Part shown: in pieces, positions 38,001-57,629 of the stretch | Numbering within the stretch: the stretch's first letter is position 1 | How the letters are laid out: each line of letters opens with the position of its first letter | Program-made: the position numbers and the translations under genes | Assembly (NCBI GenBank): GCA_008933995.1 | Contig: WARS01000031.1 | Coordinates: 1,454,001-1,518,000 of the forward strand | Source: Datnioides undecimradiatus | Taxonomy: Eukaryota; Chordata; Actinopteri; Lobotiformes; Datnioididae | Reading direction: 5' to 3' | Length of the DNA: 64,000 nucleotides | The notes under the pieces: model-generated | Told to the model about the DNA's origin: nothing | The model's input: only the letters and a program-made list of their open reading frames with translations | Database searches by the model: none

Positions 38001-40135
38001 TTGTTACTGCTCTACAGGTATTTATACAAAATATGATTTAAATCTAAAATAAGTAAGACCCAACTTGACAAACTACAACAGTAAACTTCTGTGTATACAT
38101 CTCTAATAATGCATACATACATTAGTAATAATTCAATAATATGTATGATTACAGTACATTACAATCACTGGGGGTACTTTTCGACTACATTTTGGTCATG
38201 ATTCTTCTGCCCAAGATGTCATATTTTCAAAGCTATTGGTATTTTATAGTATTGCATTGCTACGGTTCATACAGTAAGTGCAGGACCTGAATACTTCCTC
38301 AACCCCTGCATTTTACTTGCTTGATTAGTAAGCAGGCTTTCATCTAGGGAAGGTGTTTATGATGGCATGAGATCGTCCAGTCATTCAGTTTTCATTCACA
38401 GAGAACTTGACGCTGCCGGGTGACTGAACATTCATTCAGAAAGTGCAGCAATCTAACAAGGCCTTTGTGATTTAACATTTCAACTCTCCCTGGAGTTACA
38501 CGTCTGAGCGTATCACCACGCAGGGGCTGAACTCCTTGATAAAGTCGAGTCAGGGTAGTTCTCTCTCCAGCTGTTTCCCAGGGATGCTGCAGCTAATTTG
38601 AACAGCAGGTAAGGAGCTTAAAAAACCAAATAGCTGAAAGAAAAAAAAAAACAGCCACTGGAGTGTTTTTGTCTAACGCTGGCTGGCATCATCACACAAC
38701 CCCACAGCTTGTTGGTGTGTTTGTTGTCGTTTTTCCCCTCTGCTCATCCCTTCTGTCGCATGTTTAGAGTCAAAACAAACCAAACAGCAGAGCCAGGGTG
38801 AGTCGGGCGCCAGATGTCAGTGTCAACGGGAAGAGACGGTCCCAAATGTCCCATATTGACCCGAGATAACAGTTAGAGAAAAGAGGAGGAAATGACTGTT
38901 TGCTTTGAAAGTTTTGATGTTGAAAGGGAAAATGCCATGTTATAAAACAGGTCAGTCTGCAGCAAAATAAACACTGTAATGTTTGCTATAATTACAGAAA
39001 CAATTGGTTAATTCATTGATAGTTAGTAATAACCGAGATTGCCGTTAATTATCTGATTCCAGTTTCTCAAATATAAAAACTTGCAGCTTTGGTTTTGTGT
39101 CACTATAAACCGAACGTCGGTGGCATTTCAACTGTTGACTAAACAACTATTCACCTTTATTTCTGAGACACTGTGATCATTATTTTTCCCTTTAATCTGA
39201 GATTTGTTTAACAATTACTATTAATTCTTCACAACAGAAATCACATTATTGCTATTATTACTTAATTCATTGTAATCTATGACCTACATGTGGTTATGTA
39301 CACTCTCCATTACTTAGTTATTACAGTTTTACTCAGTATCACGGAAATATACTTCTTGCGCAGGCATGCCAATCTCCGAACTGCATGAAAACACTGTTCC
39401 TCTCCTCTAAATCCTCTATTGCAAACTGCACTCAGCCTCCACATGGCTCCATTCACAAGATATGCATGCACCACATGCCTCCTCCAAACCAAGGGTACCC
39501 ACTGGAGACCAGCTAGATATCTAAATATAGAAATCTGGGCTAACAATCAATAGCAAGACAGTTGAGCATGAAGCGGTTTGAGGGGGGGGTTGGCAGAGCA
39601 GTGGGGGACGGGGGACGGACGGGGGGGGCGTACAATAACATGAATGGGTGGCTGCAGCTAAGGTGTAATAAAGGTTTGTTTGATCTGAAATGTCCAGAAA
39701 AGGCATCTGGATATATGCAGCTGTGGAGCCTTTATTTCTTTATTTCGCTGAGTCTGTTCGGATCAGTTCAAATCTCCACATGAAGACCTCTCACACTGGT
39801 TTCTTGTGCCAGCTGCCAAATTCCCATAATTTCCCATAAGGCTCTGAATCTCTCCATGTTTTCCTTACTCTCTACGTAATCAATATTACAATTTGCGGTT
39901 TACAGGCTATGCACTGAGAGGAAAGAGTGTGATTTGAATTGCAATAACAGCCGGAACAAGACAGATCAGTCTGCCTCCATTCACCAGCCCGCACTGCCTG
40001 CCTGCCTGCCTGCCTGGCCCGTTAATATGGAGCCATCCATTGAAGGCGCTCTGACTGGGGGTAGGGATTTTTCCTCTTACCTATTTTTATTTTAACGCTC
40101 TGGAAAACCCGGAGACCTTCCTCTTCTACCGCCAT
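5729..40135 (-). CDS. rasa3: Ras GTPase-activating protein 3 (GAP1-IP4BP), complete, 24 coding exons
   Basis: RASA3 accelerates GTP hydrolysis by Ras and Rap1 and sits at the plasma membrane, where its PH/Btk module binds phosphoinositides and inositol tetrakisphosphate. The 24 exons join in phase to 833 residues (human protein 834). Visible order: C2A about 1-120, C2B about 150-260, RasGAP about 290-520 with arginine finger R370 in TIFRGNSL and the FLRFFAPAI motif (R484), PH about 577-680 with the invariant tryptophan W667, then a Btk zinc motif H686-X10-C697-C698-X9-C708. The C-terminus ends [12 protein letters not shown]. All introns are GT-AG. Synteny with gas6 and the residue matches distinguish it from RASA2 and RASA4/RASAL1. 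Confidence 0.96.
6268..6451 (-). CDS. rasa3: rasa3 exon 23
   Basis: Residues 748-809, [20 protein letters not shown] and a predicted helical stretch [20 protein letters not shown]. Acceptor CCCCACAG; donor GTATGTGG. Confidence 0.95.
6606..6709 (-). CDS. rasa3: rasa3 exon 22
   Basis: Residues 713-748, [20 protein letters not shown] then [13 protein letters not shown]. Acceptor GTTCTCAG; donor GTCAGACA. Confidence 0.95.
6795..7003 (-). CDS. rasa3: rasa3 exon 21 (PH end and Btk zinc motif)
   Basis: Residues 644-713. [12 protein letters not shown] holds the invariant PH tryptophan (W667). The Btk motif uses H686, C697, C698 and C708, with the same X10 and X9 spacing as BTK. Acceptor TTCTCCAG; donor GTAGGTAA. 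Confidence 0.96.
7108..7190 (-). CDS. rasa3: rasa3 exon 20 (PH domain)
   Basis: Residues 616-643, [20 protein letters not shown]. Acceptor ACTCCAG; donor GTAAGGAC. Confidence 0.95.
7191..8053 (-). other. rasa3: rasa3 intron 19
   Basis: An 863-base intron. Minus-strand open frames cross its ends only because they extend from exons 19 and 20. Nothing else is recognised. Confidence 0.7.
8054..8160 (-). CDS. rasa3: rasa3 exon 19 (PH domain)
   Basis: Residues 580-616, FMIKRAQG then [20 protein letters not shown], the basic beta1-beta2 strands that bind inositol phosphates. Acceptor TTCCTCAG; donor GTGAGGCC. Confidence 0.96.
8508..9175. mobile_element. Possible diverged relative of the 59161-59963 element
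   Basis: The right end CTACTGGTATGGTCCTTTAA matches the right end of the 59 kb element almost exactly. The left end TTAAAGGTACCAGTGTTAAT is an imperfect match to its left end. The interior shows no evident coding capacity. It lies in rasa3 intron 18. Confidence 0.3.
10211..10334. repeat. Tandem duplication of a 57-base palindromic unit
   Basis: GACATAGAGCTGTATGACAA starts at 10211 and again at 10278, and each copy runs 57 bases to AATAATGG with one mismatch (T/A at 10241 versus 10308). The first copy plus 10 spacer bases forms a hairpin: AAGATTGATACC (10229-10240) pairs with GGTATCAATCTT (10266-10277), enclosing an ATT-rich loop. Confidence 0.8.
10883..10956 (-). CDS. rasa3: rasa3 exon 18 (link to PH domain)
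   Basis: Residues 556-580, [20 protein letters not shown] then MLKEG at the PH domain start. Acceptor CGCCACAG; donor GTGAGGAG. Confidence 0.95.
11199..11276 (-). CDS. rasa3: rasa3 exon 17
   Basis: Residues 530-555, [20 protein letters not shown] and ADAVKN. 26 codons, phase 0 on both sides. The acceptor is AAG (ACCTGAAG), weaker than CAG. Donor GTGAGTGC. Confidence 0.94.
11427..11504 (-). CDS. rasa3: rasa3 exon 16 (RasGAP end)
   Basis: Residues 504-529, [20 protein letters not shown] then LAKSKS. Exactly 26 codons, phase 0 on both sides. Acceptor CTTGCCAG; donor GTGAGTTT. Confidence 0.95.
11713..11819 (-). CDS. rasa3: rasa3 exon 15 (FLR motif)
   Basis: Residues 468-503. [19 protein letters not shown] is the RasGAP signature, with R484 of the FLR motif stabilising the arginine finger in this family. 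Acceptor CTTCTAG; donor GTGAGTCT. Confidence 0.96.
11820..12467 (-). other. rasa3: rasa3 intron 14
   Basis: A 648-base intron. Nothing supported beyond a CAACAGGGGGCAGTG motif near 12256, which loosely resembles a CTCF core. Confidence 0.5.
12468..12591 (-). CDS. rasa3: rasa3 exon 14 (RasGAP)
   Basis: Residues 427-468, [20 protein letters not shown] and the [16 protein letters not shown] segment. Acceptor ACTCCTCAG; donor GTAACTAA. Confidence 0.95.
12673..12747 (-). CDS. rasa3: rasa3 exon 13 (RasGAP)
   Basis: Residues 402-426, [21 protein letters not shown] second possible acceptor CAG lies 10 bases inside, but only the outer one keeps the frame. Donor GTAAGAAA. Confidence 0.94.
12909..13023 (-). 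CDS. rasa3: rasa3 exon 12 (arginine finger)
   Basis: Residues 363-401. [20 protein letters not shown] carries the catalytic arginine finger, R370. It continues [18 protein letters not shown]. Acceptor CTGTGCAG; donor GTATGTCA. Confidence 0.96.
13386..13534 (-). CDS. rasa3: rasa3 exon 11 (RasGAP)
   Basis: Residues 314-363, [20 protein letters not shown] and [20 protein letters not shown]. Acceptor TCTTCAG; donor GTGAGTGT. Confidence 0.95.
13632..13788 (-). CDS. rasa3: rasa3 exon 10 (entry to RasGAP domain)
   Basis: Residues 261-313, [30 protein letters not shown] and [14 protein letters not shown]. Acceptor CTTTTCCAG; donor GTATGTGT. Confidence 0.95.
13789..14494 (-). other. rasa3: rasa3 intron 9
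   Basis: A 706-base intron. The minus-strand open frame at 14178-14564 is read-through from exon 9. No other feature seen. Confidence 0.6.
14495..14599 (-). CDS. rasa3: rasa3 exon 9 (C2B end)
   Basis: Residues 226-261, [20 protein letters not shown] and [14 protein letters not shown]. Acceptor GTGTGCAG; donor GTGAGGGG. Confidence 0.95.
14701..14774 (-). CDS. rasa3: rasa3 exon 8 (C2B)
   Basis: Residues 202-226, [20 protein letters not shown]. The acceptor is TGTCTAG, with a TAG rather than the usual CAG. Donor GTGAGCCT. Confidence 0.94.
14775..16378 (-). other. rasa3: rasa3 intron 7
   Basis: A 1.6 kb AT-rich intron with no recognisable gene or repeat family. Confidence 0.6.
16379..16451 (-). 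CDS. rasa3: rasa3 exon 7 (C2B)
   Basis: Residues 177-201, [20 protein letters not shown]. Acceptor TCTCTCAG; donor GTATGTGT. Confidence 0.95.
16575..16655 (-). CDS. rasa3: rasa3 exon 6 (C2B start)
   Basis: Residues 150-177, [20 protein letters not shown], the first strands of C2B. Acceptor TTCCACAG; donor GTCAGATA. Confidence 0.95.
16656..20643 (-). other. rasa3: rasa3 intron 5
   Basis: A 4 kb intron holding a long CA microsatellite (18461-18526), TC runs near 18251-18270 and 19386-19402, a TG run near 20609-20632, and a short segment (about 19060-19145, CTCAAGTAAACC..AATACTCCATTACAAGGTAA) typical of a degenerate repeat common in fish genomes. No exon seen. Confidence 0.55.
18461..18526. 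repeat. (CA)33 microsatellite
   Basis: An uninterrupted CA run of 66 bases, followed by imperfect CA/GA units. The cysteine-valine open frames on the other strand here are artefacts of the repeat. Confidence 0.95.
20644..20720 (-). CDS. rasa3: rasa3 exon 5 (C2A-C2B linker)
   Basis: Residues 125-150, [23 protein letters not shown]. Acceptor CTCTGCAG; donor GTAATACT. Confidence 0.94.
20721..23205 (-). other. rasa3: rasa3 intron 4
   Basis: A 2.5 kb intron with TC- and TG-rich stretches (about 21410-21660). No supported gene. Confidence 0.55.
23206..23300 (-). CDS. rasa3: rasa3 exon 4 (C2A end)
   Basis: Residues 93-124, [20 protein letters not shown] and onward to SEVQ. Acceptor TGTGTAG; donor GTCAGTGC. 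Confidence 0.95.
23301..24750 (-). other. rasa3: rasa3 intron 3
   Basis: A 1.45 kb intron with scattered CACA-rich segments. No supported gene. Confidence 0.55.
24751..24854 (-). CDS. rasa3: rasa3 exon 3 (C2A)
   Basis: Residues 58-93 with [19 protein letters not shown] and the FDRDVF loop of C2A. Acceptor ACCCTCAG; donor GTGAGTAA. Confidence 0.95.
24855..26804 (-). other. rasa3: rasa3 intron 2
   Basis: A 1.95 kb AT-rich intron with a short GACA repeat near 25942-25960. Its small open frames look random. Confidence 0.55.
26805..26922 (-). CDS. rasa3: rasa3 exon 2 (C2A start)
   Basis: Residues 19-58, including [16 protein letters not shown] and the EEVFRTK strand of C2A. Acceptor TTGTGCAG; donor GTATGAAG; phase 1 in and phase 2 out. 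Confidence 0.95.
28779..28791. repeat. G13 homopolymer
   Basis: Thirteen consecutive G residues in rasa3 intron 1. Long G runs are uncommon and prone to sequencing error. Confidence 0.9.
29521..29543. repeat. (TG)11 microsatellite
   Basis: Uninterrupted TG run inside rasa3 intron 1. Confidence 0.9.
32011..32046. repeat. (GA)18 microsatellite
   Basis: Uninterrupted GA run of 36 bases in rasa3 intron 1, flanked by further purine-rich sequence. Confidence 0.92.
36391..36785. repeat. Candidate short non-autonomous element with TTAAAGGT ... ACCTTTAA ends
   Basis: The segment starts TTAAAGGTTCACTGAGGATT and ends CTGTACAGGGTACCTTTAA, so its termini form a short inverted repeat, and its length of 395 bases suits a MITE. 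Its 3' part (CTAGTGGTCAGAAACTG) resembles a motif recurrent in fish repeats. No protein is encoded. The family assignment is from memory of such repeats and is tentative. Confidence 0.35.
37725..38330. repeat. Candidate degenerate dispersed fish repeat
   Basis: Phrases such as TACTGTAATCAAGTAC, GGGGTACTTTTCGACTACAT and GCAGGACCTGAATACTTCCT resemble a diverged dispersed repeat frequent in percomorph introns and intergenic DNA. The boundaries are approximate. Confidence 0.3.
39582..39628 (+). other. G-quadruplex-type G-run cluster
   Basis: Plus-strand G runs of 8, 5, 5 and 8 (39582-39589, 39603-39607, 39610-39614, 39621-39628) lie about 450 bases downstream of rasa3 exon 1, on the template strand of rasa3. 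Confidence 0.55.
40081..40135 (-). CDS. rasa3: rasa3 exon 1 (start codon)
   Basis: Encodes [18 protein letters not shown] plus the first base of G19. The start ATG at 40135-40133 has context AAAGCATGGC, and the donor is GTAAGAGG. It is separated by a 13.2 kb intron from exon 2, but the N-terminus matches human RASA3 almost residue for residue. Confidence 0.93.
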
Positions 40136-40450
40136 GCTTTCCCCGTGGCTCTTTCCCTTTTGTCGACTAGATAAAGACAGTCCTCCACGGTGGTCGGTTC
40201 TGGCCTCTCCAGCGCACGGATATTCCAGGGGTTTTGCACATCTATGCTCTCCGGACAGCGATCACACACCGGTCCGACCACTGCTGCTGCTGGCTGGTTG
40301 AGAACAAGCGAGCAGATACAGCCTCAGTCCCGCAGCAGCAGCAGCGGCGCCAGTGGAGGTGGGGCTCCGCAAAATACCGCCCACACATGTATATGGAGGG
40401 TGATCAGTGCCACCAAGAAAAAAGCGGAAAGGAGGTGGTATGTCAGCTAA
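40136..40450 (-). promoter_or_regulatory. rasa3: rasa3 promoter / 5' UTR region
   Basis: The sequence upstream of the rasa3 ATG is relatively CG-rich and includes a CAG-rich stretch (about 40330-40345). No TATA box is obvious. A minus-strand open frame (40534-40262) ends upstream of the rasa3 start; whether it lies in the mRNA depends on an unknown transcription start. Confidence 0.4.
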
Positions 40451-43400
40451 GTCACAACCACGCTCCCAAAATGATAATAGTTCTCTTTTGTTTTTCATGT
40501 CGGTTTGCATGCAAATTGCCAACATAAACCTCATCTAAAACATGATCCGATGTGTATTACATACTCAACATTGGTCACATCCCTGGAAAAGACTGCTGTC
40601 TGAGCTCAAACATGGTTCACACAAGTAGATTACTCATAATTAAATGATCAGCTGGCAGCTCACAAATGTGCTGCACAGGTAAGCACACCCATTTAATAAT
40701 TCCTGTGAGGTGACGAAGTGTTACAAATGTGACTATGTATACAAACATGTTTAGCTACGTCAAACTGGTCAGCCATAGTACATTTGAGCAGAAGTGAACC
40801 CAAACCTAAGGGGTCCGTTTTCCCTTGCTGTTTTATGCTAAAGTGCAATGCCCCCATAGAATGTATATAATAGCAATGCTAAGACCACGGTTTGCCCTGT
40901 GCTTATCAGGTGTACCACCTGCTGAGAACCAAAGGGCAACACAGCTGATTTTGGATTCAGACATTACACAGCTCTTGGGAGAGCACCTTGACACGGTTTT
41001 GAATGCTTTAAATGCTTGTAGTAAATAATGTGCCATCTTTAAACTGTGAAAAGGCAGAAAAACAGTTTTTCTTTCGTTGCTCATGGAAACATTCAGAACC
41101 GGAATTACAGGATTATGGGACATTATTTCAACTTCAAATATGAAGTTAATTTCTTAATGTCTATATATATTTCTTCATTTATATTGTAAAAAAAATCTAA
41201 AATTTAGATTTAGATTCTAAATGATTAAACAAAACACTTTTATATGACTATCACTACTGTGTGAAGGAGAACTACAGCTAGTATCTGTGTTTGTTAAAAC
41301 ATTGTTCAGTTCAGTAAGTTGTGTCCAATGCCAAAAAGTCACAATATGTCTATGAAACATCAAACATGTTATTGATTTGTAATTAAAGAACACTATGCCC
41401 ATGAGCAATTTCATATTTTATAACATTGCAGCCCTATCAATACATGAAAACAGACATGTCCTTTATTGTGTCGTAATATTTGGCCTTTGCTTCAACCCAC
41501 ATAAGCTTCAGTGTTCTTGCGCCTCTTTGGCATTAGACACCTCTCATACCAGAGCTTCAGTGATGGCCATATTCTGATTGACAAGAACTAGCTCAAAATG
41601 TTGAATGACTTAAAAAATATATAACTGTAACTGCTGGCAAAGCAGCAGCCATACTGTACCTATACATCAGCAATTTATTTGTAACACCCACTGAGAATTG
41701 GCAATGCATCATTTGTGGCTGTCCACTGAGTGTGAACATTACTCCACCTTCTCAGGGCCCCACATGCAGCAGGACTGGCTTCTACTGGATCTCCACAGAT
41801 TGTTTCCTACATCAAATGGACTGCAGATGCAATAAGCAACAAAACAGCTTAATACGGTTAGATCTGTGGAGCGAAAGATCTATTGCTCTTTCCTTGAAAT
41901 GAGCTTTATAGGCTGTTAATGAGCTACTAGTAGCCTTGCTCCTAATTAAGCAAAACAAGACTTTTTTTAACAATATGACCTTACAGTAACAAAAAGTCAC
42001 TGTAACCGCAAACAGAGTAAAAAAAAAAAAAAAGGAAGTAAAATTATATTCAAATACTGCATTCATTATTTTTATCTCTTCTATTTTATTCTGGTCACGA
42101 GGGTACATCTAGTGTGCACATCTCTCAAAAATATAATAACAAATGCCATTCATGTATTTGATTTGCAACCAACTCTAACATTCAAATCATCTTGGCGGCA
42201 GACTGAAAAAAAGGAACTAGTGGAAACATGGAAAGAATAACCCAGAGAGAATAAACAACCTGGAAAGAAAAAGTGGTCCCTGTTTTCCTGTTGCTACTGA
42301 TCTTGAGCCAAATTTAACAGATGGAAGAATAGACAAGGTGCTGGCCTTTCCAGTGGGAGGGATGTCTGGACAGGATTTAAGAACCATTCAGGTGAAAGGT
42401 ATGGGGTCATCATCAGCCCACACTTGAGCCTATTGGGCCACGCCTCTGAGATCACTGTGACCACATTCCTCAAAATAGCTCAACTCTGGTCTGGAACACT
42501 CTACAAACCCAGCTGGCCGAGCCCAACCCAACAGAGATGTGGGACTGAATAGCAGCCAGACAGCCTCTCTACCAGGGACGGCAGTTAGCTGCAGTGCTTT
42601 TGCTGCAGGCCAAAGTATTTGGATTAGCTGTGACTCCTTTAGAACAGCTTTAAAGCTAATTAGGTTATACTGTATACCTCATCGCTACTGTTAGCCTGTT
42701 AGACCCTCCTCAAGAACAGATATGGCATGCAGCTACAAAACTGGCACATAATATAGCTAACTCAATTTAGCCAGGTACAGCACTTAAAGACAATTATAGC
42801 TTCTTGTGCTTACGTATTTAATGTCATGCTATTTATTCATCTACTGTGGTACCTTTCAGATAGAACTATTGTACTATTGTACTTTTTATTCCAATACATA
42901 CTTTCAGTAGTGTAACAGTAATACAGTTTGGGCCTTTTCATCCAGATGTCTGTAAGCAGTTATCAGTTTTATTTAAACAAGTGCTCAGCATTTTAAGAGG
43001 TAAAATTATCTAATATATCACAAAAAAACCAAATCTTCCTCCGTTCTTCTCATTTATGCAAAATATAACTAACTTATTATAGCCAATAGTGTCTAAAGTT
43101 AAAAGTAGGCCTTCCTTTACCAGCTGCAACACATAAGTCACACTTACTGATTGATGCATTCATAATTATAGAATATTCAATTCATATTGTATATATTATT
43201 GTCAAATGAGCTATTCTTCATAATGAGCTCTTTTACCTTTTTTTCCCACCACTGACTGAATGTTCATGTTGCGTCTATAGTTCATACCGGTGAAACAGTT
43301 AACAACAGGGTGCCTTTGACTATCTTCTCTAAACCTCCGTGGCTATTTTCATAGATAATAACCATGGTATTACCCATGTTGTACAAACAACCTCTCAAGA

Positions 43401-46400
43401 CGAGTTTATTTGGTAGAAAAACTTAGTGATGGCACAAGACACAGCAATAATAAAGTAGGCCCTTTATGTTAGCCACATCCTGTCGGTTTGTTTGTGCAGC
43501 AAGTAGCAAGATAGAAGAGCAACTTCATTTAAAGTGGATTCAGCCCAGCAGGTAAAGCAAGAACTCTGCTCTTGGCAATAACTTTGCATGCACAAAATGT
43601 AACGCCAGTCAAATCAGCATAATAAAAGACCACAATGCAAGAGGCAAGAGTGGCCACTATCATGACATACTAGCCAAAGTAGTATCATATCTGCAAGCAA
43701 AAATGGGAGGAGGAGAATATCGTTTTTTGTAGCTGTATGCTCGGCATCACGTAGGGAAATAATGCTTTAAAGACGTTTATGACAGGCATTTATTTCAGTT
43801 TAGCTAAAGTGACTACGCCCTGTGGTAAACCACAAGCCTGCGCGTGTAACTGTATGTGTGTGTGTGTGTGTGTGTGTGGAGGGGGGTGTTATGGTAAAAA
43901 ACAAACCAACAGAGAAGCCCCTCAAAGTTTCGAGGCTTAACTTCTCTCAAGAAAACAAAGTGAAGAGGGATATCAAAATGGGTCCAAGTTTAAACATTGT
44001 CTGCACAACTGTGTGCATATGCCTGCGTGTATATTTGTGGCGATGCAGAGCCACTGACAGAAAGAGGAAGGGAAGGCACATGCTGATTCTAAGCAGATTA
44101 GTGAAAGGATGCTCACTGTTGTTTTATTATGCACAAGCCAGCCACCAGCGTAAGGGTTTGAGGGCGTTGGCACACCTAAAATAACTGCAGACTTAAAACT
44201 AACCCTCCCTCCTGTGGCTTTCGCCTTTTTGCAGTATGAGTACACAATGTAACGTACAATATACATTCATGTATGGATATAGTGACAGAAACAGAGAGTA
44301 CTGAGCTGAACAGATGGCAATTGACATGTGCAAAGTTAATCCTGGTATTATGAAAAAAAAAAATCTCTATGAATAGAGCATGAGTCAAACCTTAAAAGAA
44401 TGCATGCGATTTGGTCTGTGGGAAACAAAACACTGGTATAACTTTGATTTAATATCTCTGGGTGCATCTTCGATATGCCCAACTCACATAAGCAGAACGT
44501 CCAAGTTGATCAGATTTGTTATTTTTGTTTTGATTGCTTCCACCCTTCTCCATTCTCCACACTGCATCTGTGCGAAATAAAAACACAAAAAGAAGTGGAA
44601 ATCATGCTGTAGGCTAGAAGTGGAGTTACAGAAAAAAACTAATGAGCAACACATGTAGATATGCTCAAAGTCATTTTTCTGTCCTGTTAGTTAAACCAGC
44701 GATCCAAACATTTATCCAAAAACAAGCTTTTATTTGTCTGCCACAGTGTCTGATTGTAAATGGTGGTAAGGGTAAGTAAGAAGTATAAGATTTTATAATA
44801 ACCATATTTTATCAAGATTTGGTTAAAATATGGGTCAAAGGTGAGCTTTAGTAACTTAAGATTAGTAGGCAATAATAGAAAGAGGGAAGCAAATATGGAG
44901 CAGTATTGCATCAAAATGTTTTCTAAGCAGAGCCAACCTGAGACAGAGGTGAACTAAGGAATTGCTTGAGGCCACCAGTAAATTACAGATAGCTGTTTAG
45001 GTGACAAATCTGTTTTGCAAAAATGTAAACTGTCTTGACGCTTCAAAAACATTCTTGTTTATGTTGGCTTGCTTTATCATCCAGATAGTCTGGAGGGTTT
45101 TACGAGCATGTGGTGTAAAGAATCGTCTCCTGTCACAGAGGGGTATGTGATCATTCAAAACACTTAAATGCATGAAGAACTTAAAAGCATGTAAGTTCTC
45201 ATACAGAATCAAGGTACAGTGTAATTACGAAGTGCATTTTCTGCTTGTGATCGGTACAGGCAGTTATTGACTGATAATATAAAGTGAATTGTTTAGACAT
45301 CAATGTTAATTACGTTATTACTAACTGTGGTTATTACAATATTCATTTATTTTGAATCATAGCAGCAGCACTTCACCATGAATTACTTCAGTTCAGTACA
45401 GTAAGAGGAAACGACTTAGCGGCTGACTATAGCAAACACACAGTATCAGTATCATAGCACCACCTAGTGTGTGAGGGTGTGTAGCCAAATACGAGATTTA
45501 CAGGATGGAGGTAGTAGTCCCTGGGGCATTTTGACAATTGTTGGCTAACTCTGAACTAATTGCCATGTTTCCACCATAACAGTCTTATTGACAGCAGCAG
45601 ACCGGTGGCACCAAATGGAAAACGAGAGTTTTCAGAGAGTGCAGTAACTGGTTGGAATTATACTTCTCTTATATTATACTTTATAATATATATTTCTGTT
45701 GTTACACGGCTGGCTAAATTATGACAAAAGTCGTCACACATCTCAAAAACATCAGTCCTATTTCAATTAGTCAAGAACAATACAATTTTTTGCAATTTGA
45801 ATGAATTTAGATGTCTATCTCAAGTCCGACCATGAGTTAGAGATAAGCCACAGTCAAACTTTTGTGAAACCAGCACGCAGCTTGACACAGCTTTGAAAAG
45901 ACTGTGTATCTCCCTCAAATGTTTTCTTAGTAGCTGATAAGACCTTTGACTACACTAAGACTGGGTGGAGCTATCCTGAGAACAAAAGGTTATGTCACCA
46001 ACCCCCCAAAAATGACAAAATGCACCCAACCTAACAGTAGATGAGGGAGATCTAATCCATCAGTGAATCACCCGTGTGTCTCTACCATGGGTGTGTTGCT
46101 TGTAGGACATTGGTACATGGTTTAACGAACCTTTATTAGAACCAAACACGGCAATTCCCCAAGATGCTACTAAGTTATTTAGTTCTTGAAGTTCAAAGCA
46201 AAAAACAGGCTAGTGAACAGCTTGTGTGAGAGTTACTGATAGAATGCCATGCAAATTAGAGAAAAGTGGAGCTTGTGACAGTTGTACATGGCCAAATACT
46301 TTCCTGGCCTTTGCTTTATCAATTTGTGCTGTGTAAAGTGTCTAAATGGTCTTTAAATCCAATGAAATATCAGTTTGATTCAAACACAAATACACTGGCA

Positions 46401-46550
46401 CATGGTGAATTTGTTGCATCTGGGCTAAAAAAAAATAGTCATTTTAATTTAAGAAAAAAGTCAACCTTGTTATTATCAGCAAACTCGCGTGGGCTGTAAA
46501 ATATAGCGTTTAAGCTGTGAGGCCTGTTGTATTGAGATACAGATGAATGT
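40451..46550. other. Intergenic DNA between divergent rasa3 and tpp2
   Basis: About 6 kb with no supported gene. A TG repeat lies at about 43855-43878 and a poly-A tract at about 42020-42033. Open frames are short and unlike protein. The region is AT-rich throughout. Confidence 0.55.
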
Positions 46551-46664
46551 AGCTGGGCAGGAGAACCGCACTGCCCCTTTAAAGAGCTCTCCTCCCCGTC
46601 TCTCCCACCGTGTCGCTCTCTTCCCCATTTCGCTGCTTTGTTTTCAGTTGTCGCTGTTTTGATC
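46551..46664 (+). promoter_or_regulatory. tpp2: tpp2 promoter / 5' UTR region
   Basis: Pyrimidine-rich, CG-containing sequence directly upstream of the tpp2 ATG, without a TATA box. The transcription start is not determinable. Confidence 0.4.

Positions 46665-57629
<10,965 letters not shown>

Larger units (their letters stand above)
26923..40080 (-). other. rasa3: rasa3 intron 1 (13.2 kb)
   Basis: Much the largest intron, as is usual for a first intron. It contains a G13 run (28779-28791), a TG repeat (29521-29543), a GA repeat (32011-32046), a CA run (about 32399-32419), a candidate short inverted-repeat element (36391-36785), a degenerate fish repeat (about 37725-38330), a G-quadruplex-type tract (39582-39628) and a CTGC repeat (about 39997-40016). 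No open frame in it looks like a real exon. Enhancers may lie here but cannot be read from sequence. Confidence 0.55.

Noticed and set aside
40262-40534. 90-residue minus-strand frame upstream of rasa3
   Set aside because: Contains a CTG-repeat-derived alanine run and no recognised domain; at most an untranslated-leader frame.
43822-44184. 120-residue plus-strand frame in the rasa3-tpp2 interval
   Set aside because: Begins in a TG microsatellite (valine-cysteine run) and has no splice logic or recognisable domain.
46638-46664. In-frame extension upstream of the tpp2 ATG from a TTG codon
   Set aside because: The ATG at 46665 matches the human TPP2 N-terminus and puts D44, H264, N362 and S449 at the human numbers.
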